A stretch of DNA of 64,000 bases, from NCBI RefSeq assembly GCF_036895565.1, contig NZ_CP145904.1, positions 1,984,001-2,048,000 of the forward strand. The letters are read 5' to 3'. The DNA comes from Flavobacterium sp. KS-LB2 (lineage in GTDB: Bacteria; Bacteroidota; Bacteroidia; Flavobacteriales; Flavobacteriaceae). Under the pieces are notes generated by a model. That model was given only the letters and a program-made list of their open reading frames with translations, was not told where the DNA came from and ran no database searches. Made by a program: the position numbers and the translations under genes. Positions 52,951-62,748 of this stretch are shown in pieces (positions within the stretch are counted from its first letter, which is position 1; every line of letters starts with the position of its first letter).

Positions 52951-55559
52951 ATTGTATTAAAAATAAGTTTGAAAGATGCCCCAGCTAATTTTAAATTATT
53001 ACCTAAAAATTCAATATCACAATTCATATCATTTAAAAGATTTTTAGTATAAAATAATCCAATTCCAGAACCTCCCATTCCAGTAGTTGGGGTATCTCTA
53101 ACAGAAAGTTCAAAAATTCGATTTTGGTTATTTAAAAATTTATTTGATAAACCATCACCATCATCTGAAAAAATCAATTCTAGTTGTTTATCATTAATGT
53201 TGTTAAACTCAATCAGAATATTTTTAGCATCCCATTTGATGGAATTACTTATTAAGTTATCGAGTACTATCGATAAATTTAGAACACTAATATTTTTATT
53301 TAGATGGGAGTTATTTACAAGATAATTGAAAGATATTTTGTCAGAAAATGTTTCGCCATATAGAGTAATATATTCCTTGATATATTTAACAATATCAACA
53401 TCTTTTTTTTCAATATCTTCCTTCAAGTCAGATCTTGTTACAAATTCTGCCATTTTTAAAGATCTTTCCGCGCTAATTTTTAAAAAACCTAATTTTTTAA
53501 TTAAATCAGATATATCATAATCATCTTCAGTTAAATCATCTATAATATTTTCAATACCATCTCTTATTTCAATGTTATTAATTTTTATTGTATGTATTAA
53601 TCCATCGGCATCAGGACTTAATGTTCTCCTAGTAGCAAGAAGATACAAATTCTTTTCTCTTTCAATCGACAAATCAATTTCTGCTTTAACCGCTTTCTCT
53701 TTAAATTCTTTTGCAGTATTTTCAGCACTTTGCTTTTGATTTTTTAAATTGTCTAATTCGTATTGTAGTTTTTTAATTAAAAGGGTTTGCTCTTCAACTG
53801 TTTTTTTATAATTCTGTAATTCTAATATTGCTTTTGTTGTTGCCTCATTTGTTGAATATTTAGAAAACTCCTTAAGTTGTTTTTCTAATTCAGCATTTTG
53901 TTCAGCTTTTCGTAGAAGAATTCTATTTAATATTTCGGAGTCAATTTTTTTGTTCTCGAAGTCGTCTATTAATTGTTGAAACTCTTTTTCGGACTTTTCT
54001 CTCTCCTCTTCTATCTTCTGAGTTATTAAATTTTCATTTATATATAACTCAATAACATCATCAATCTTTGCTGAGATTATTGAATGAATTGCATTATATA
54101 CTCTTCTTTGCTTAACATTGAGCTCTTCTCTGTAAATTAATTCAGATTCTTTAATATTTCCTTCTACAATTTTTTGCTCTAATTCTTTAAGAAGCTTTGC
54201 TTCTTCTTTGTTTTGCCCGTCATAAATAGCACTATCCCAATTAAGTCCATCAACAACATATTTCTCTAATCTTCGATGGCTTTTAAAATAAAAACTTTCA
54301 TTTCTATCTTTTGAGGTTAATTTTAAATAATTTTCATTTTTAACAATTCCTTCTCTACTAGAGATAATTTGAAAATCATTATTTTCATCGTTTAATTCAA
54401 GGTGACCAATTAAATCTCTAGATCCTAAATATCTACTATGACCCTGAGCTTTCCTTTGGTCTAAAGCTAGCCAATCATCACCGCCATCACCATAAGGAGG
54501 TATTCTAAAACCATTTATGAATAAGAATACAGAACCATAATTCACAGATTGAATTCCAGTTTGCCTTGTGAAAAATGCCTTTGCATAAGGATTAAGATAG
54601 TAAATCTTTAATTTAGCATCTTTGATGAATGGATAAAATGGATTTTTTTCTTTTAACCAAAAAATAGTATCTCCTTTATCTTTTAATTCAGTATAAATTA
54701 TTGTACCATTTTCTCGTGTTTCTGATTCTATACTTGTAGATTTAAAATCAAGTTCTTCGAAAATTCTATTTTCAATTTTACCTATAAATTTTTCATATCC
54801 ATTTCTTAAATCATTTTCTATTTTAAACTCAGGAGTATCTAGGTATATTCCAAAATCATCATTTTGAAATGCCTGATTTGGATTTATAAGTTTTTCTAAA
54901 TATTTTTTAAGATCAACAAATTTTTCAGTATCCCATTTTATTATATTTTCATTTTTATCCCTTATTGGATAAGCCCAAGAACTTCTAAGTTTAATTATTT
55001 CTAATAGTACACCATTTTCAAAAGCTTCTAAACCACTATTTATAATTTCATTTTTTGATAAATATTCAAATTTTAGTGGAATAGATTGTATTTCTTTTTT
55101 ATCATCCTCTATTTCAAATAATTTCCAATCTATTGTAAGTTTAATATATTGCTCATTTTTTTTTGTTTTAGCATATAAATTTAGATATTCACCAAGACGG
55201 TCGCAAGAAAATCGCCCAACACCCTTGGCACCAGCCATTCTTCGGTTATGTTGAGTTTTATTAGACTTTTTTTCTGAAAAGGCTATATTCAACCACTTAT
55301 CTTGAATATCTCCTAAATCCATCCCTAATCCATCATCTTGAATAATTAATCTAGATGTTTTCTCTGAAAAAGAAGACACTATTTGGTCATCATTATTCTT
55401 TAAGTTTATGTACTTTACATTAACTGTTTTTGCATCGGCATCAAAAGAATTTTTTACTAGTTCTAGAATAGCAATATTGTCATCATTGATAAGGTCTTTA
55501 CCAATGATACTCTTGAGTTGAACATTGGTTTTAAAATGTAATTCTTTAGGATTCTCCAT
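52947..55559 (-). CDS. Double GHKL ATPase: MORC-like N-terminus, histidine-kinase-like C-terminus
   Basis: 870 residues. The first Bergerat ATPase has the N-box ILELVKNSFDADA (Glu33, Asn37), DDGLGM at 75-80 and AGAKGVGRFSCDRLG at 109-123, the prokaryotic MORC/Hsp90-like pattern. A linker follows to about 480, with a coiled coil at about 490-640. A histidine-containing segment (DADGLIHTIKI, near 655) could be a DHp helix. The second ATPase has LDNLISNSIKWDA (766-778), SDDGDGLS (798-805) and TGMGGSGIGLF (826-836). It probably senses DNA or methylation state and signals through the receiver protein. The start overlaps the methyltransferase stop by one base. Confidence 0.75.
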   Translation of the reverse strand: MENPKELHFKTNVQLKSIIGKDLINDDNIAILELVKNSFDADAKTVNVKYINLKNNDDQIVSSFSEKTSRLIIQDDGLGMDLGDIQDKWLNIAFSEKKSNKTQHNRRMAGAKGVGRFSCDRLGEYLNLYAKTKKNEQYIKLTIDWKLFEIEDDKKEIQSIPLKFEYLSKNEIINSGLEAFENGVLLEIIKLRSSWAYPIRDKNENIIKWDTEKFVDLKKYLEKLINPNQAFQNDDFGIYLDTPEFKIENDLRNGYEKFIGKIENRIFEELDFKSTSIESETRENGTIIYTELKDKGDTIFWLKEKNPFYPFIKDAKLKIYYLNPYAKAFFTRQTGIQSVNYGSVFLFINGFRIPPYGDGGDDWLALDQRKAQGHSRYLGSRDLIGHLELNDENNDFQIISSREGIVKNENYLKLTSKDRNESFYFKSHRRLEKYVVDGLNWDSAIYDGQNKEEAKLLKELEQKIVEGNIKESELIYREELNVKQRRVYNAIHSIISAKIDDVIELYINENLITQKIEEEREKSEKEFQQLIDDFENKKIDSEILNRILLRKAEQNAELEKQLKEFSKYSTNEATTKAILELQNYKKTVEEQTLLIKKLQYELDNLKNQKQSAENTAKEFKEKAVKAEIDLSIEREKNLYLLATRRTLSPDADGLIHTIKINNIEIRDGIENIIDDLTEDDYDISDLIKKLGFLKISAERSLKMAEFVTRSDLKEDIEKKDVDIVKYIKEYITLYGETFSDKISFNYLVNNSHLNKNISVLNLSIVLDNLISNSIKWDAKNILIEFNNINDKQLELIFSDDGDGLSNKFLNNQNRIFELSVRDTPTTGMGGSGIGLFYTKNLLNDMNCDIEFLGNNLKLAGASFKLIFNTI

Positions 55560-56785
55560 TAAATTATAGTATTTAGTACAAGTCCTGCTTGTTCCCCAAA
55601 TAGTGGTGGAATGGCATTTCCGATTTGTGAATATCGAGGTACTTCTTGTGTTCTTCTCATACCACCTGTAGTGTATTTGCCTTTAAATTCATACCAATCG
55701 TTAAACGATTGAATACGAGCATATTCACGTACTGTAAATATTCTTGGCTCACAATAATGGATGTAATCGTCTGGCAAAGTTGTTATTGTTGGAGTTGGAG
55801 TACTTCCGGATAATGGTATAATAGTTCTTTTTTTAAGATTGAATCTTTCTTTAATATCATCTGACAAAGTTTTATTTTTAGCTGCGTTTTCAAGTATATA
55901 TTCAAATTTCTCAACTGTTAAAGCACTATGTTTAGCAAACCTATGACTGTCTGGTATCGTTTCTGAATAATCTCCTTTTAATAATTTTTGATAATTTGAT
56001 TGTGGTTTATTGTATAAACCAGCCATAAATGAACTTGTATCTGGCGACATTGTTTCATTAATTCTTAATAAATCAGAAATTGCATCTTCTAAGCTATTTG
56101 TTAAACCAATACCCTTATTGATTAGGAATTTTTCTCTTTCATTTCTGATAGAATCAAAAAATGCAATTGGATTAGTTTTGTTTGCAATATCTTTTCTAAT
56201 TCCAACTAATATAAAACGTGTTCTTTTTTGAGGCACACCAAATTCTGAAAAATCAATTAATCTTCCTTCAACTTTATATCCTAAATATTTACCATCAGCT
56301 GGAGTGTATTGTAGTGCACTTTTTACATACTCAGAATACACTTTACCTTGAATTTTATTTTTGTCAAATTTTTGAGTAAAGCCCTTTACATTTTCAAAAA
56401 ATATAACCTTTGGCTGTACTAAGCGGATAAAATTTATATATGATTTTATTAACTTATTTCTAGAATCGTTTTCAATTCTTTTGCCTGCTGTTGAAAATCC
56501 TTGGCAAGGTGGTCCACCAACAACCATATCAATTTTCCCTCTCAAAGCTAGTAGCTCATTAGGATAATTTTTTATAATTTCATTTATGTCGTGATTATTT
56601 TTAGGCAACCAATCTGGCCAATTGAAATGTTTTCTGTTTTCAATTAAATTATGATTAAATGTTTCAAAAGCATCAGGGCTTTTTTCAATTGCAAATAAAC
56701 CTTTCCATAAACCAGTATTATATAGACCTAGTGAAAGGCCACCACAACCCGCAAAAAGATCAATGTATGTTTTCTTTTCACTCAT
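55559..56785 (-). CDS. DNA (cytosine-5)-methyltransferase
   Basis: C5-MTase of 408 residues with all core motifs. Motif I is IDLFAGCGGLSLGL, IV is VGGPPCQGFSTAG (Cys94 nucleophile), VI is FFENVKGF, VIII is PQKRTRFILVG, and IX/X are VREYARIQSF and QIGNAIPP. The target recognition region lies at about 230-330. It follows the Xre regulator with a 1-nt gap and overlaps the ATPase gene, so it belongs to the sensor/protease operon rather than to the LlaJI-like pair. Its last codons contain the 18-bp repeat. Confidence 0.93.
   Translation of the reverse strand: MSEKKTYIDLFAGCGGLSLGLYNTGLWKGLFAIEKSPDAFETFNHNLIENRKHFNWPDWLPKNNHDINEIIKNYPNELLALRGKIDMVVGGPPCQGFSTAGKRIENDSRNKLIKSYINFIRLVQPKVIFFENVKGFTQKFDKNKIQGKVYSEYVKSALQYTPADGKYLGYKVEGRLIDFSEFGVPQKRTRFILVGIRKDIANKTNPIAFFDSIRNEREKFLINKGIGLTNSLEDAISDLLRINETMSPDTSSFMAGLYNKPQSNYQKLLKGDYSETIPDSHRFAKHSALTVEKFEYILENAAKNKTLSDDIKERFNLKKRTIIPLSGSTPTPTITTLPDDYIHYCEPRIFTVREYARIQSFNDWYEFKGKYTTGGMRRTQEVPRYSQIGNAIPPLFGEQAGLVLNTII
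55561..55578. repeat. 18-bp perfect direct repeat, right copy
   Basis: AAATTATAGTATTTAGTA within the 3' end of the methyltransferase gene, identical to 51596-51613. The two copies bracket exactly the ATPase, receiver and protease genes. Confidence 0.8.
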
Positions 56786-56786
56786 G

Positions 56787-56996
56787 TTAACTATCTGATT
56801 TATTAGTTGGATAAAGTAAATCTCTAATATCTAATTTAAGAACATCTGCAATTTTTAGTAAATTTTCTAGAGAAGGTTGACGAGCATTAGTACACCATTG
56901 CGAAATAGTTGATTCATCTTTACCTATTTTTTCTGCTAACCACTTATTTTTTTTTCTGGTTTCAGCAAGAGCAACTTTGATTCTGTTGATTTCCAC
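56787..56996 (-). CDS. Xre-family regulator (restriction-modification controller type)
   Basis: 69 residues, nearly all HTH: VALAETRKKNKWLAEKIGKD then STISQWCTNARQPSLENLLK and DIRDLLYP at the end. The size and position (first gene, 1 nt before a methyltransferase) match controller proteins of restriction-modification loci that delay effector expression until DNA is methylated. No clean C-box is recognisable upstream. Confidence 0.88.
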   Translation of the reverse strand: MEINRIKVALAETRKKNKWLAEKIGKDESTISQWCTNARQPSLENLLKIADVLKLDIRDLLYPTNKSDS

Positions 56997-57022
56997 AATA
57001 CCTAATTTATTTGTGTTTTACG

Positions 57023-57030
57023 CAAATATA
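57023..57030 (-). promoter_or_regulatory. -7 promoter element of the Xre/methyltransferase operon (reverse strand)
   Basis: CAAATATA on the + strand (TATATTTG on the reverse), 26 nt before the Xre start, in the 135-nt gap after the McrC-like gene. Confidence 0.5.
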
Positions 57031-57131
57031 TTAACTTATGTCGAATAAATATTGCACAATAACAAAATATTCAATCGATAAAATTATTTTTTATAATCTT
57101 TTTTTGTAGTAGAATAGATTAGAGCACTATT

Positions 57132-59495
57132 CTATAAATTTTTATTTTTTTTATTCATTAACTCAGTAAGTGTTACTGTAAAAGGTAAACCCACTTTTGA
57201 ATAAATATTTTTTTCTGTTTTTTGAATTTCAATATATCTATCCAATTCTTTAAAATTAAAGCTAACATCTTTGAATTCAGGCGTTATTACTTTTTCAATT
57301 TCGATTGATAGATAATACTCTTTTGGATTGCTAGATAAAGGATAATTTAAAGAATCTAAATGAACATTAGAAAATACTTTTGGACCTTTACTTTTGATCT
57401 CATACAAATCGGAAGCAAATTCTTCACCATTTCTTCTTAACAACAGATACTTAGCATTTACGACTTCATTGTTTAATTCTAAAGAACCTTTTTCTTCATC
57501 CATGCGGAAAATGTATTTTCCATTTTCTTCATACCATTTGAATCTTTGTGGAGTTATTGAATATCCTACTAATACGAAAGTATCGCTTGGAATCAGTTTC
57601 TTACCATTAAGATATTCTGGTAATGGTTCATGGAGATAGTTGTTATCTTCTTTAGGTTCTTTATAGATTAAATGTGCTTTATTTGAAATGTTCTCCCGTT
57701 GTGAAGCTCTATCCACCAGATGATTAATTACTAAATCAATAAAATTTGACAATTCATTTATTCCATTGTTGAATTCTGTTGGATTGATTGCAAAAGCTCC
57801 TAAACCTGGTATTATTTCGTGAAAACCTCTTATTTCTTTTTTTACTGTACCAGGATATAACACATAAGCACCTCCAGTTCTTCTGATAGCATCTTTATAG
57901 GCATGCATTTTTAATAAATCAGCATTTTTAAAATTTCCTTTACGCTCATTATTTTCTTCCTCCTCTAATATATCAGAATCAATTTTAGTGTTGTAATCAA
58001 ATTGAATTACTTTGTACTTAGCATCAAAATGAATATGCACAATTAATTCATCTCTTTCTGCATCCTTTTCTCTTAAAAGTGCTGGCCAAACTGAAAGTGT
58101 ATAATCTGGTCGAAGTGTTGTTGTGTAACTACCCGCAACTTCTTGTGAATATTTTGTTCCCCCTTTAAACGAACGATTGTATGAAAATTTAACTTTTAAT
58201 TTTCTACTTCCAGCGTCAAAATCTCCATATAATGCCGTATGTATACCTTGTTTTACCATTACATTTAAACCATCTTTTGTTGGTTCAAGCAAATGGTCGT
58301 ATGCTTTTTCTTCGTGTTCTACATTATTTAACTTAAACTTTTCTTTAAACAAATCGTGCAATGTGAAAAATAGCCAATATTCATATAACGTAGCAATATC
58401 TCTTTTACCTGCCTTATATACATCATCGCCACCTTTCCAAACTAGTTTTGCAGCTAGATCATATTGTAACCAAGCACTTAAAATTTCACGATATCCACTT
58501 TTTCTTTGCAATACCGGACTGTTTAATTTTAGTGACGTAGGTCTTGAAATATCTTGAAAAAATGACATACTTAAATAGCTGTCTAATTGAGTTACTAAAC
58601 TAGTAGCTTCAATTGCTGGCCGAGTATAGTTCTTTGCTTTAAAATATTGTTGACAATCTTCAGAAAAACGTAAAAAAACCTCTAAAGCATGTTTTATAAA
58701 ACGGTTTTCAGGAGTGTCTATATGTTCAATTTTTCTGAAACTATTTATTTTTAATGGAACAGAATGTATGCCTAAAGTATATAACGGATGTGTTGTTTCT
58801 AAAGGAATTCTATTCGAACCTGATAATAACTGTTTTGTAGCTGCATTAGTAAAGCGTTTTATCTTCCTAACATCTGTAACCTCTTGTTCAACATTCCAAT
58901 TCGTCTTGGGATTTGCCATTATTTTTTGAATAGCTTCCTCAAAATCTTTGTTTTGAATGATGGCATTTATAAAACTGAATCGTTGGTAAATGGTTTCGTT
59001 ATCTCTTGAAAAGTCTGTTTCAAAATTTTGTTCTACCGGAGAATTGATTTGCATTAAAAGTTCGGTACATTTATCGGTTATGTCTTTCAACATAAAACGG
59101 TAGTTTTCACGGTAACTTTTATCGAGTTTGGTATCAAACTTTGTTGCTAATACTTCTAATGTTATTTTAAATTCTTTATCAGGTTGTGTACTATCTGCAA
59201 TTAATAACGAAAGTGTTCCAACATAGATATTTGGCACAATCCTGCCCGCTGAAAGTTCACTTGTTCGTTTTGTTATAATACCATTATACGAACAATTTAA
59301 TCTAAAATCTTTATCTGAAATAGTATAATCATAGCTATTCCCTTCTAATATTTGATGCTGACTTTCCCCATTTTCTTTTGCTTCTTCCTCTGCTAATAGA
59401 TATAATTTTGATGAATTTTCAGGATATACAAATAGCGTAACGTTTTTATTAAAAACATCATAAGGAATAGGAATATGTAATTCTTTTACTTCCAT
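57132..59495 (-). CDS. McrC-like DUF2357 protein with PD-(D/E)XK nuclease
   Basis: 787 residues. The DUF2357 domain occupies about 80-330 (with TLGIHSVPLKINSFRKIEHI, then DTPENRFIKHALEVFL). The nuclease core has RPDYTLSVWP (Asp near 462) and HIHFDAKYKV (Asp and Lys near 489-491), the PD-(D/E)XK pattern. About 200 further residues follow with a beta-rich C-terminus. It should be the cleavage subunit driven by the McrB-like GTPase, from which it is separated by 6 nt, equivalent to LlaJI R2. It is the last gene of its operon. Confidence 0.85.
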   Translation of the reverse strand: MEVKELHIPIPYDVFNKNVTLFVYPENSSKLYLLAEEEAKENGESQHQILEGNSYDYTISDKDFRLNCSYNGIITKRTSELSAGRIVPNIYVGTLSLLIADSTQPDKEFKITLEVLATKFDTKLDKSYRENYRFMLKDITDKCTELLMQINSPVEQNFETDFSRDNETIYQRFSFINAIIQNKDFEEAIQKIMANPKTNWNVEQEVTDVRKIKRFTNAATKQLLSGSNRIPLETTHPLYTLGIHSVPLKINSFRKIEHIDTPENRFIKHALEVFLRFSEDCQQYFKAKNYTRPAIEATSLVTQLDSYLSMSFFQDISRPTSLKLNSPVLQRKSGYREILSAWLQYDLAAKLVWKGGDDVYKAGKRDIATLYEYWLFFTLHDLFKEKFKLNNVEHEEKAYDHLLEPTKDGLNVMVKQGIHTALYGDFDAGSRKLKVKFSYNRSFKGGTKYSQEVAGSYTTTLRPDYTLSVWPALLREKDAERDELIVHIHFDAKYKVIQFDYNTKIDSDILEEEENNERKGNFKNADLLKMHAYKDAIRRTGGAYVLYPGTVKKEIRGFHEIIPGLGAFAINPTEFNNGINELSNFIDLVINHLVDRASQRENISNKAHLIYKEPKEDNNYLHEPLPEYLNGKKLIPSDTFVLVGYSITPQRFKWYEENGKYIFRMDEEKGSLELNNEVVNAKYLLLRRNGEEFASDLYEIKSKGPKVFSNVHLDSLNYPLSSNPKEYYLSIEIEKVITPEFKDVSFNFKELDRYIEIQKTEKNIYSKVGLPFTVTLTELMNKKNKNL

Positions 59496-59501
59496 GAAAT
59501 A

Positions 59502-61502
59502 CTAAGCTTCTGCATAACTTGTAAAACCATTAGCTAGTACATTTTTATACATTCTAATTAGTTTTTCAAATGAAATATCAAATTTTACCTCTATGCCATC
59601 AAAGTCATTTTTGAGATGATTTTCAAAATTTTTAATAAATCCTTCTTTTTGATTATCCTCGATACAAAGAGCTGCTAAAGCGATTAACACTTTTACCAAT
59701 TTACTTCTAGAACCATGCAGTTTTGGCAATAGCTTTTGCATAATTGCTATATCTATACATACATTGTTTTGGATTGTAGGTTCTAGTGTTTTTAATTTTG
59801 CTACAAGTTGCATTATTTCACTTGCTGTACGGTAACCAAATTCAGCTCCCACTTTTTTAAGTTCAGAGAAAAATAGACTTAACTTATTTGTTAGTTCCTC
59901 ATTTTTATCTGTATTTGATATCGCTGCTATAGCTAAGAAATTCTCTGCCATGTTTGCTCCTTGTTTTGATAGTTTTGATAAATCAGGAATGCCTGGGTTA
60001 TTTAAAAAGGCAGCAATTTCTAATTCAGTTATTCTAAATTCAATTACGTTAGCTCTATCTAATACTTTTGGACTAAACATGTATGTAGTTTCATCAATGT
60101 TAACGGTACCGATAATAAATACATTTTTTGGCCAACCTATTTGTTGTGTAATATCTAATCCATCTGTACATAAACGATTACTTCCTGTATATAATTTTAC
60201 GGTATCTTTAGATTCCATTATACTTAAAAAGTCAGCAAAATAACGTTCTACATGACTTAAATTCATTTCGTCCAAAATGATAAAATAAGGTTTTCTTTGA
60301 TTTTGGTTTTTTGAAGCTTCCAATAACAAATGTAGTACGCCACTGTCAGGAGTAATATATTCCATTGGATTTAAACCATTTGGATAACCCAATAGCGGTT
60401 CACGATTTGTCCAATCGGCTCCAACCGGGACTATTTTATATTGTGAATCGTTCTCACTAATCCATTCCACAAAGCATTGTGCTATTTTTGTTTTACCTGA
60501 ACCGGATAGACCACTACAAATAACAAATGGTTTAGCACAAAGTGAAGCTATAAAGCGATTGACTAGTTGAGAGGAAAAAATCAGGCCTGATTCAATTGCC
60601 TTATCCTGAAATGAATTTAAATTGAAGTCTATTTGAGGTATTTCCTTTTCAGTTTGATTTAAAACTAATTTGTAATATTGTGAATTCTCATCATATTCAA
60701 TTTTATACTTTTTATTAGAATAGTCAATAGTAAATTGATTAAACGAAATAAAAAACGGACTATTTTCGTACTCAGGAAACCCCCATTGAGTTGTAAAATA
60801 AATATATTTTTGGTCAAGTATTTTAATGTTTTCTGGGAAATACCTTAATGTATTTGATGTTTTTAAACTCTCTTCTGATTGAGCTTCATCAAATGAACCT
60901 AATATTGGATGCGTTTTAAAGTATTCAGGGAAGAGGTATGCTTCGTATTTTGTTTCAGCTAATTTTCTTTTTGCAATTGCTGATTTCTCAATTAAGAATT
61001 CATCTCCAAATTCTTTGTAAAGAAATTTAAAAACATCAAAAAGGAATTCTCGAATTTTATTTGACTTAATCAATTCTACATTCTCAATTGGCACTTGGTC
61101 AATAACAACCTCATGATTTTTCCCATTTAAAAGAGCTTTATAGCCATTATAAAACACCGATCCTTTTGGTATTAATTCAAATTCATATGATGCTAAATTA
61201 ATTGGTCTAAATACAATTACATCATCAACTACTGCATTTAATTTATCTTTTAAGAAGCTTTTAAGTTCACCATCAATACGTGCCTCACTTCCAGCTGAAT
61301 AAAGTCTTGTTTTGATTATTTCTCCGTTGAGAGTATGAAAAGGCGAATTATTGTCTTTTTCCTTGAATTTAAAACTTATTGACCTATCAACGTCTTTATT
61401 GCTAAAACTAAATTTGAATAATATATTTGATGGTTCTGTTGGGAAAGCAATCTGTTTTCCATCTCTCAAATCTTGAGTAAAAATGTTTCTTATGTATATC
61501 AT
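59502..61502 (-). CDS. McrB-like AAA+ GTPase
   Basis: 666 residues. The N-terminal ~150 are beta-rich and may form the DNA-recognition domain. The AAA+ motor starts near 300, with Walker A SGLSGSGKTKIA (331-338), Walker B YFIILDEMNLSHVERYFADF (Asp411, Glu412) and the McrB signature GTVNIDETTYMFSPKVLDRA (465-484). In McrBC systems such GTPases translocate DNA and activate the nuclease. It lies 10 nt after one methyltransferase gene and 6 nt before the McrC-like gene, equivalent to LlaJI R1. Confidence 0.9.
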   Translation of the reverse strand: MIYIRNIFTQDLRDGKQIAFPTEPSNILFKFSFSNKDVDRSISFKFKEKDNNSPFHTLNGEIIKTRLYSAGSEARIDGELKSFLKDKLNAVVDDVIVFRPINLASYEFELIPKGSVFYNGYKALLNGKNHEVVIDQVPIENVELIKSNKIREFLFDVFKFLYKEFGDEFLIEKSAIAKRKLAETKYEAYLFPEYFKTHPILGSFDEAQSEESLKTSNTLRYFPENIKILDQKYIYFTTQWGFPEYENSPFFISFNQFTIDYSNKKYKIEYDENSQYYKLVLNQTEKEIPQIDFNLNSFQDKAIESGLIFSSQLVNRFIASLCAKPFVICSGLSGSGKTKIAQCFVEWISENDSQYKIVPVGADWTNREPLLGYPNGLNPMEYITPDSGVLHLLLEASKNQNQRKPYFIILDEMNLSHVERYFADFLSIMESKDTVKLYTGSNRLCTDGLDITQQIGWPKNVFIIGTVNIDETTYMFSPKVLDRANVIEFRITELEIAAFLNNPGIPDLSKLSKQGANMAENFLAIAAISNTDKNEELTNKLSLFFSELKKVGAEFGYRTASEIMQLVAKLKTLEPTIQNNVCIDIAIMQKLLPKLHGSRSKLVKVLIALAALCIEDNQKEGFIKNFENHLKNDFDGIEVKFDISFEKLIRMYKNVLANGFTSYAEA

Positions 61503-61512
61503 AATAATTTAG

Positions 61513-62727
61513 TTATAATTCAAGTTTGTCAAAAGACTCATATACTGATTCTGCTATTTTCATAGCCATTATTGCAGGCACTGCATTACCAACTTGCATA
61601 TAAGTTTCTTGTTGATTTCCAATAAACTCAAAATCATCTGGGAAAGATTGAATTCTAGCGGCCTCCCTAACAGATAATGTTCTGTCTTCTGTTGGGTGTA
61701 TATACATATAACCATCCATTCCTATGTGAGCAAGAACAGTCCAAGATGGATTTGCTTCTACTAGCCTTTTTAATCTATCTTTAAATATATCTTCTCTAAA
61801 AGGTAATATTTTTCTAATATCAGGTGGTAAGTCCATATAAATGCACCCTTGATGCATATGTGAAAAAACAATTTTCGCTCTTTCATTTGTTAATCTACAA
61901 ATATTATTTTTTACAGTTTTTTTCGTGCCTGCACGCATCATTTTTTGATATTGATCTAAACCCTTGCTTTTGCTGTATTCCACTTCAGAAACTCGCCAAT
62001 TGTCTGTTATTTTAGGTAAATCCGAAATAGCACTTTTAACTGTAACATGTTTTTCTAACTTTTCAATATCAATAACAGTTTCATTAGGATTGATATTAAA
62101 TTTACCATCCTTATACCAATGAGTTATATCTGGGTATTTAAAGTACATTCCTTTCAAATATCCCACAAGAATCATTCTTCTTCTATTTTGAGGAACTCCA
62201 TAATTAACACTATTTAGAACTTTTACTTCACTAACTAAATCATATTCTGGTAAATCTCTTTTTATTATTTCTTTTACAGCATTAAAAGTAGCTCCTTTAT
62301 ATTTAGTTAAAAATTGGGGCACATTTTCCATAACAAACATTTTTGGTCGGAAATAATCGACATATCCAAAAAAATCTAAAAACAAATCATTTCTTGGATC
62401 ATTAGTTATATCCTTGTCGTCATGTGATTTATAAACGGATTGAATTTTAGCATGTCCAATCGTACTGAATGTAGGACAAGGAGGACCTCCAATTATTAAA
62501 TCAACTTTTTGCCCATTTAAAAATTTTTCAAAATCTTCTGGTGGAACTTTACGAATATCTTCACAAATTGAAACTGAATTTTTAAAATTATGCTTATGTG
62601 TCTCAATTGCTGATGGTTTATTATCTATACCTCCTATGCATTTAAATTTTCCTGTCATTTCAAAACCTTTTGCAAAACCACCTGCACCACAAAATAAATC
62701 TATGAAATTAATTGTATCTTTCTTCAT
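61513..62727 (-). CDS. DNA (cytosine-5)-methyltransferase, LlaJI-type pair member
   Basis: 404 residues with motifs I (IDLFCGAGGFAKGF), IV (IIGGPPCPTFSTIGHA, Cys84), VI (VMENVPQFL), VIII (PQNRRRMILVG) and IX/X (VREAARIQSFPDDF, QVGNAVPAIMA). The PCPTFS variant differs from the PCQ of the other two. It lies 21 nt after the next methyltransferase. Two MTases in tandem usually mean an asymmetric target with each strand modified by a different enzyme. Confidence 0.93.
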   Translation of the reverse strand: MKKDTINFIDLFCGAGGFAKGFEMTGKFKCIGGIDNKPSAIETHKHNFKNSVSICEDIRKVPPEDFEKFLNGQKVDLIIGGPPCPTFSTIGHAKIQSVYKSHDDKDITNDPRNDLFLDFFGYVDYFRPKMFVMENVPQFLTKYKGATFNAVKEIIKRDLPEYDLVSEVKVLNSVNYGVPQNRRRMILVGYLKGMYFKYPDITHWYKDGKFNINPNETVIDIEKLEKHVTVKSAISDLPKITDNWRVSEVEYSKSKGLDQYQKMMRAGTKKTVKNNICRLTNERAKIVFSHMHQGCIYMDLPPDIRKILPFREDIFKDRLKRLVEANPSWTVLAHIGMDGYMYIHPTEDRTLSVREAARIQSFPDDFEFIGNQQETYMQVGNAVPAIMAMKIAESVYESFDKLEL

Positions 62728-62748
62728 TCTTGAATTATAACATATTAC

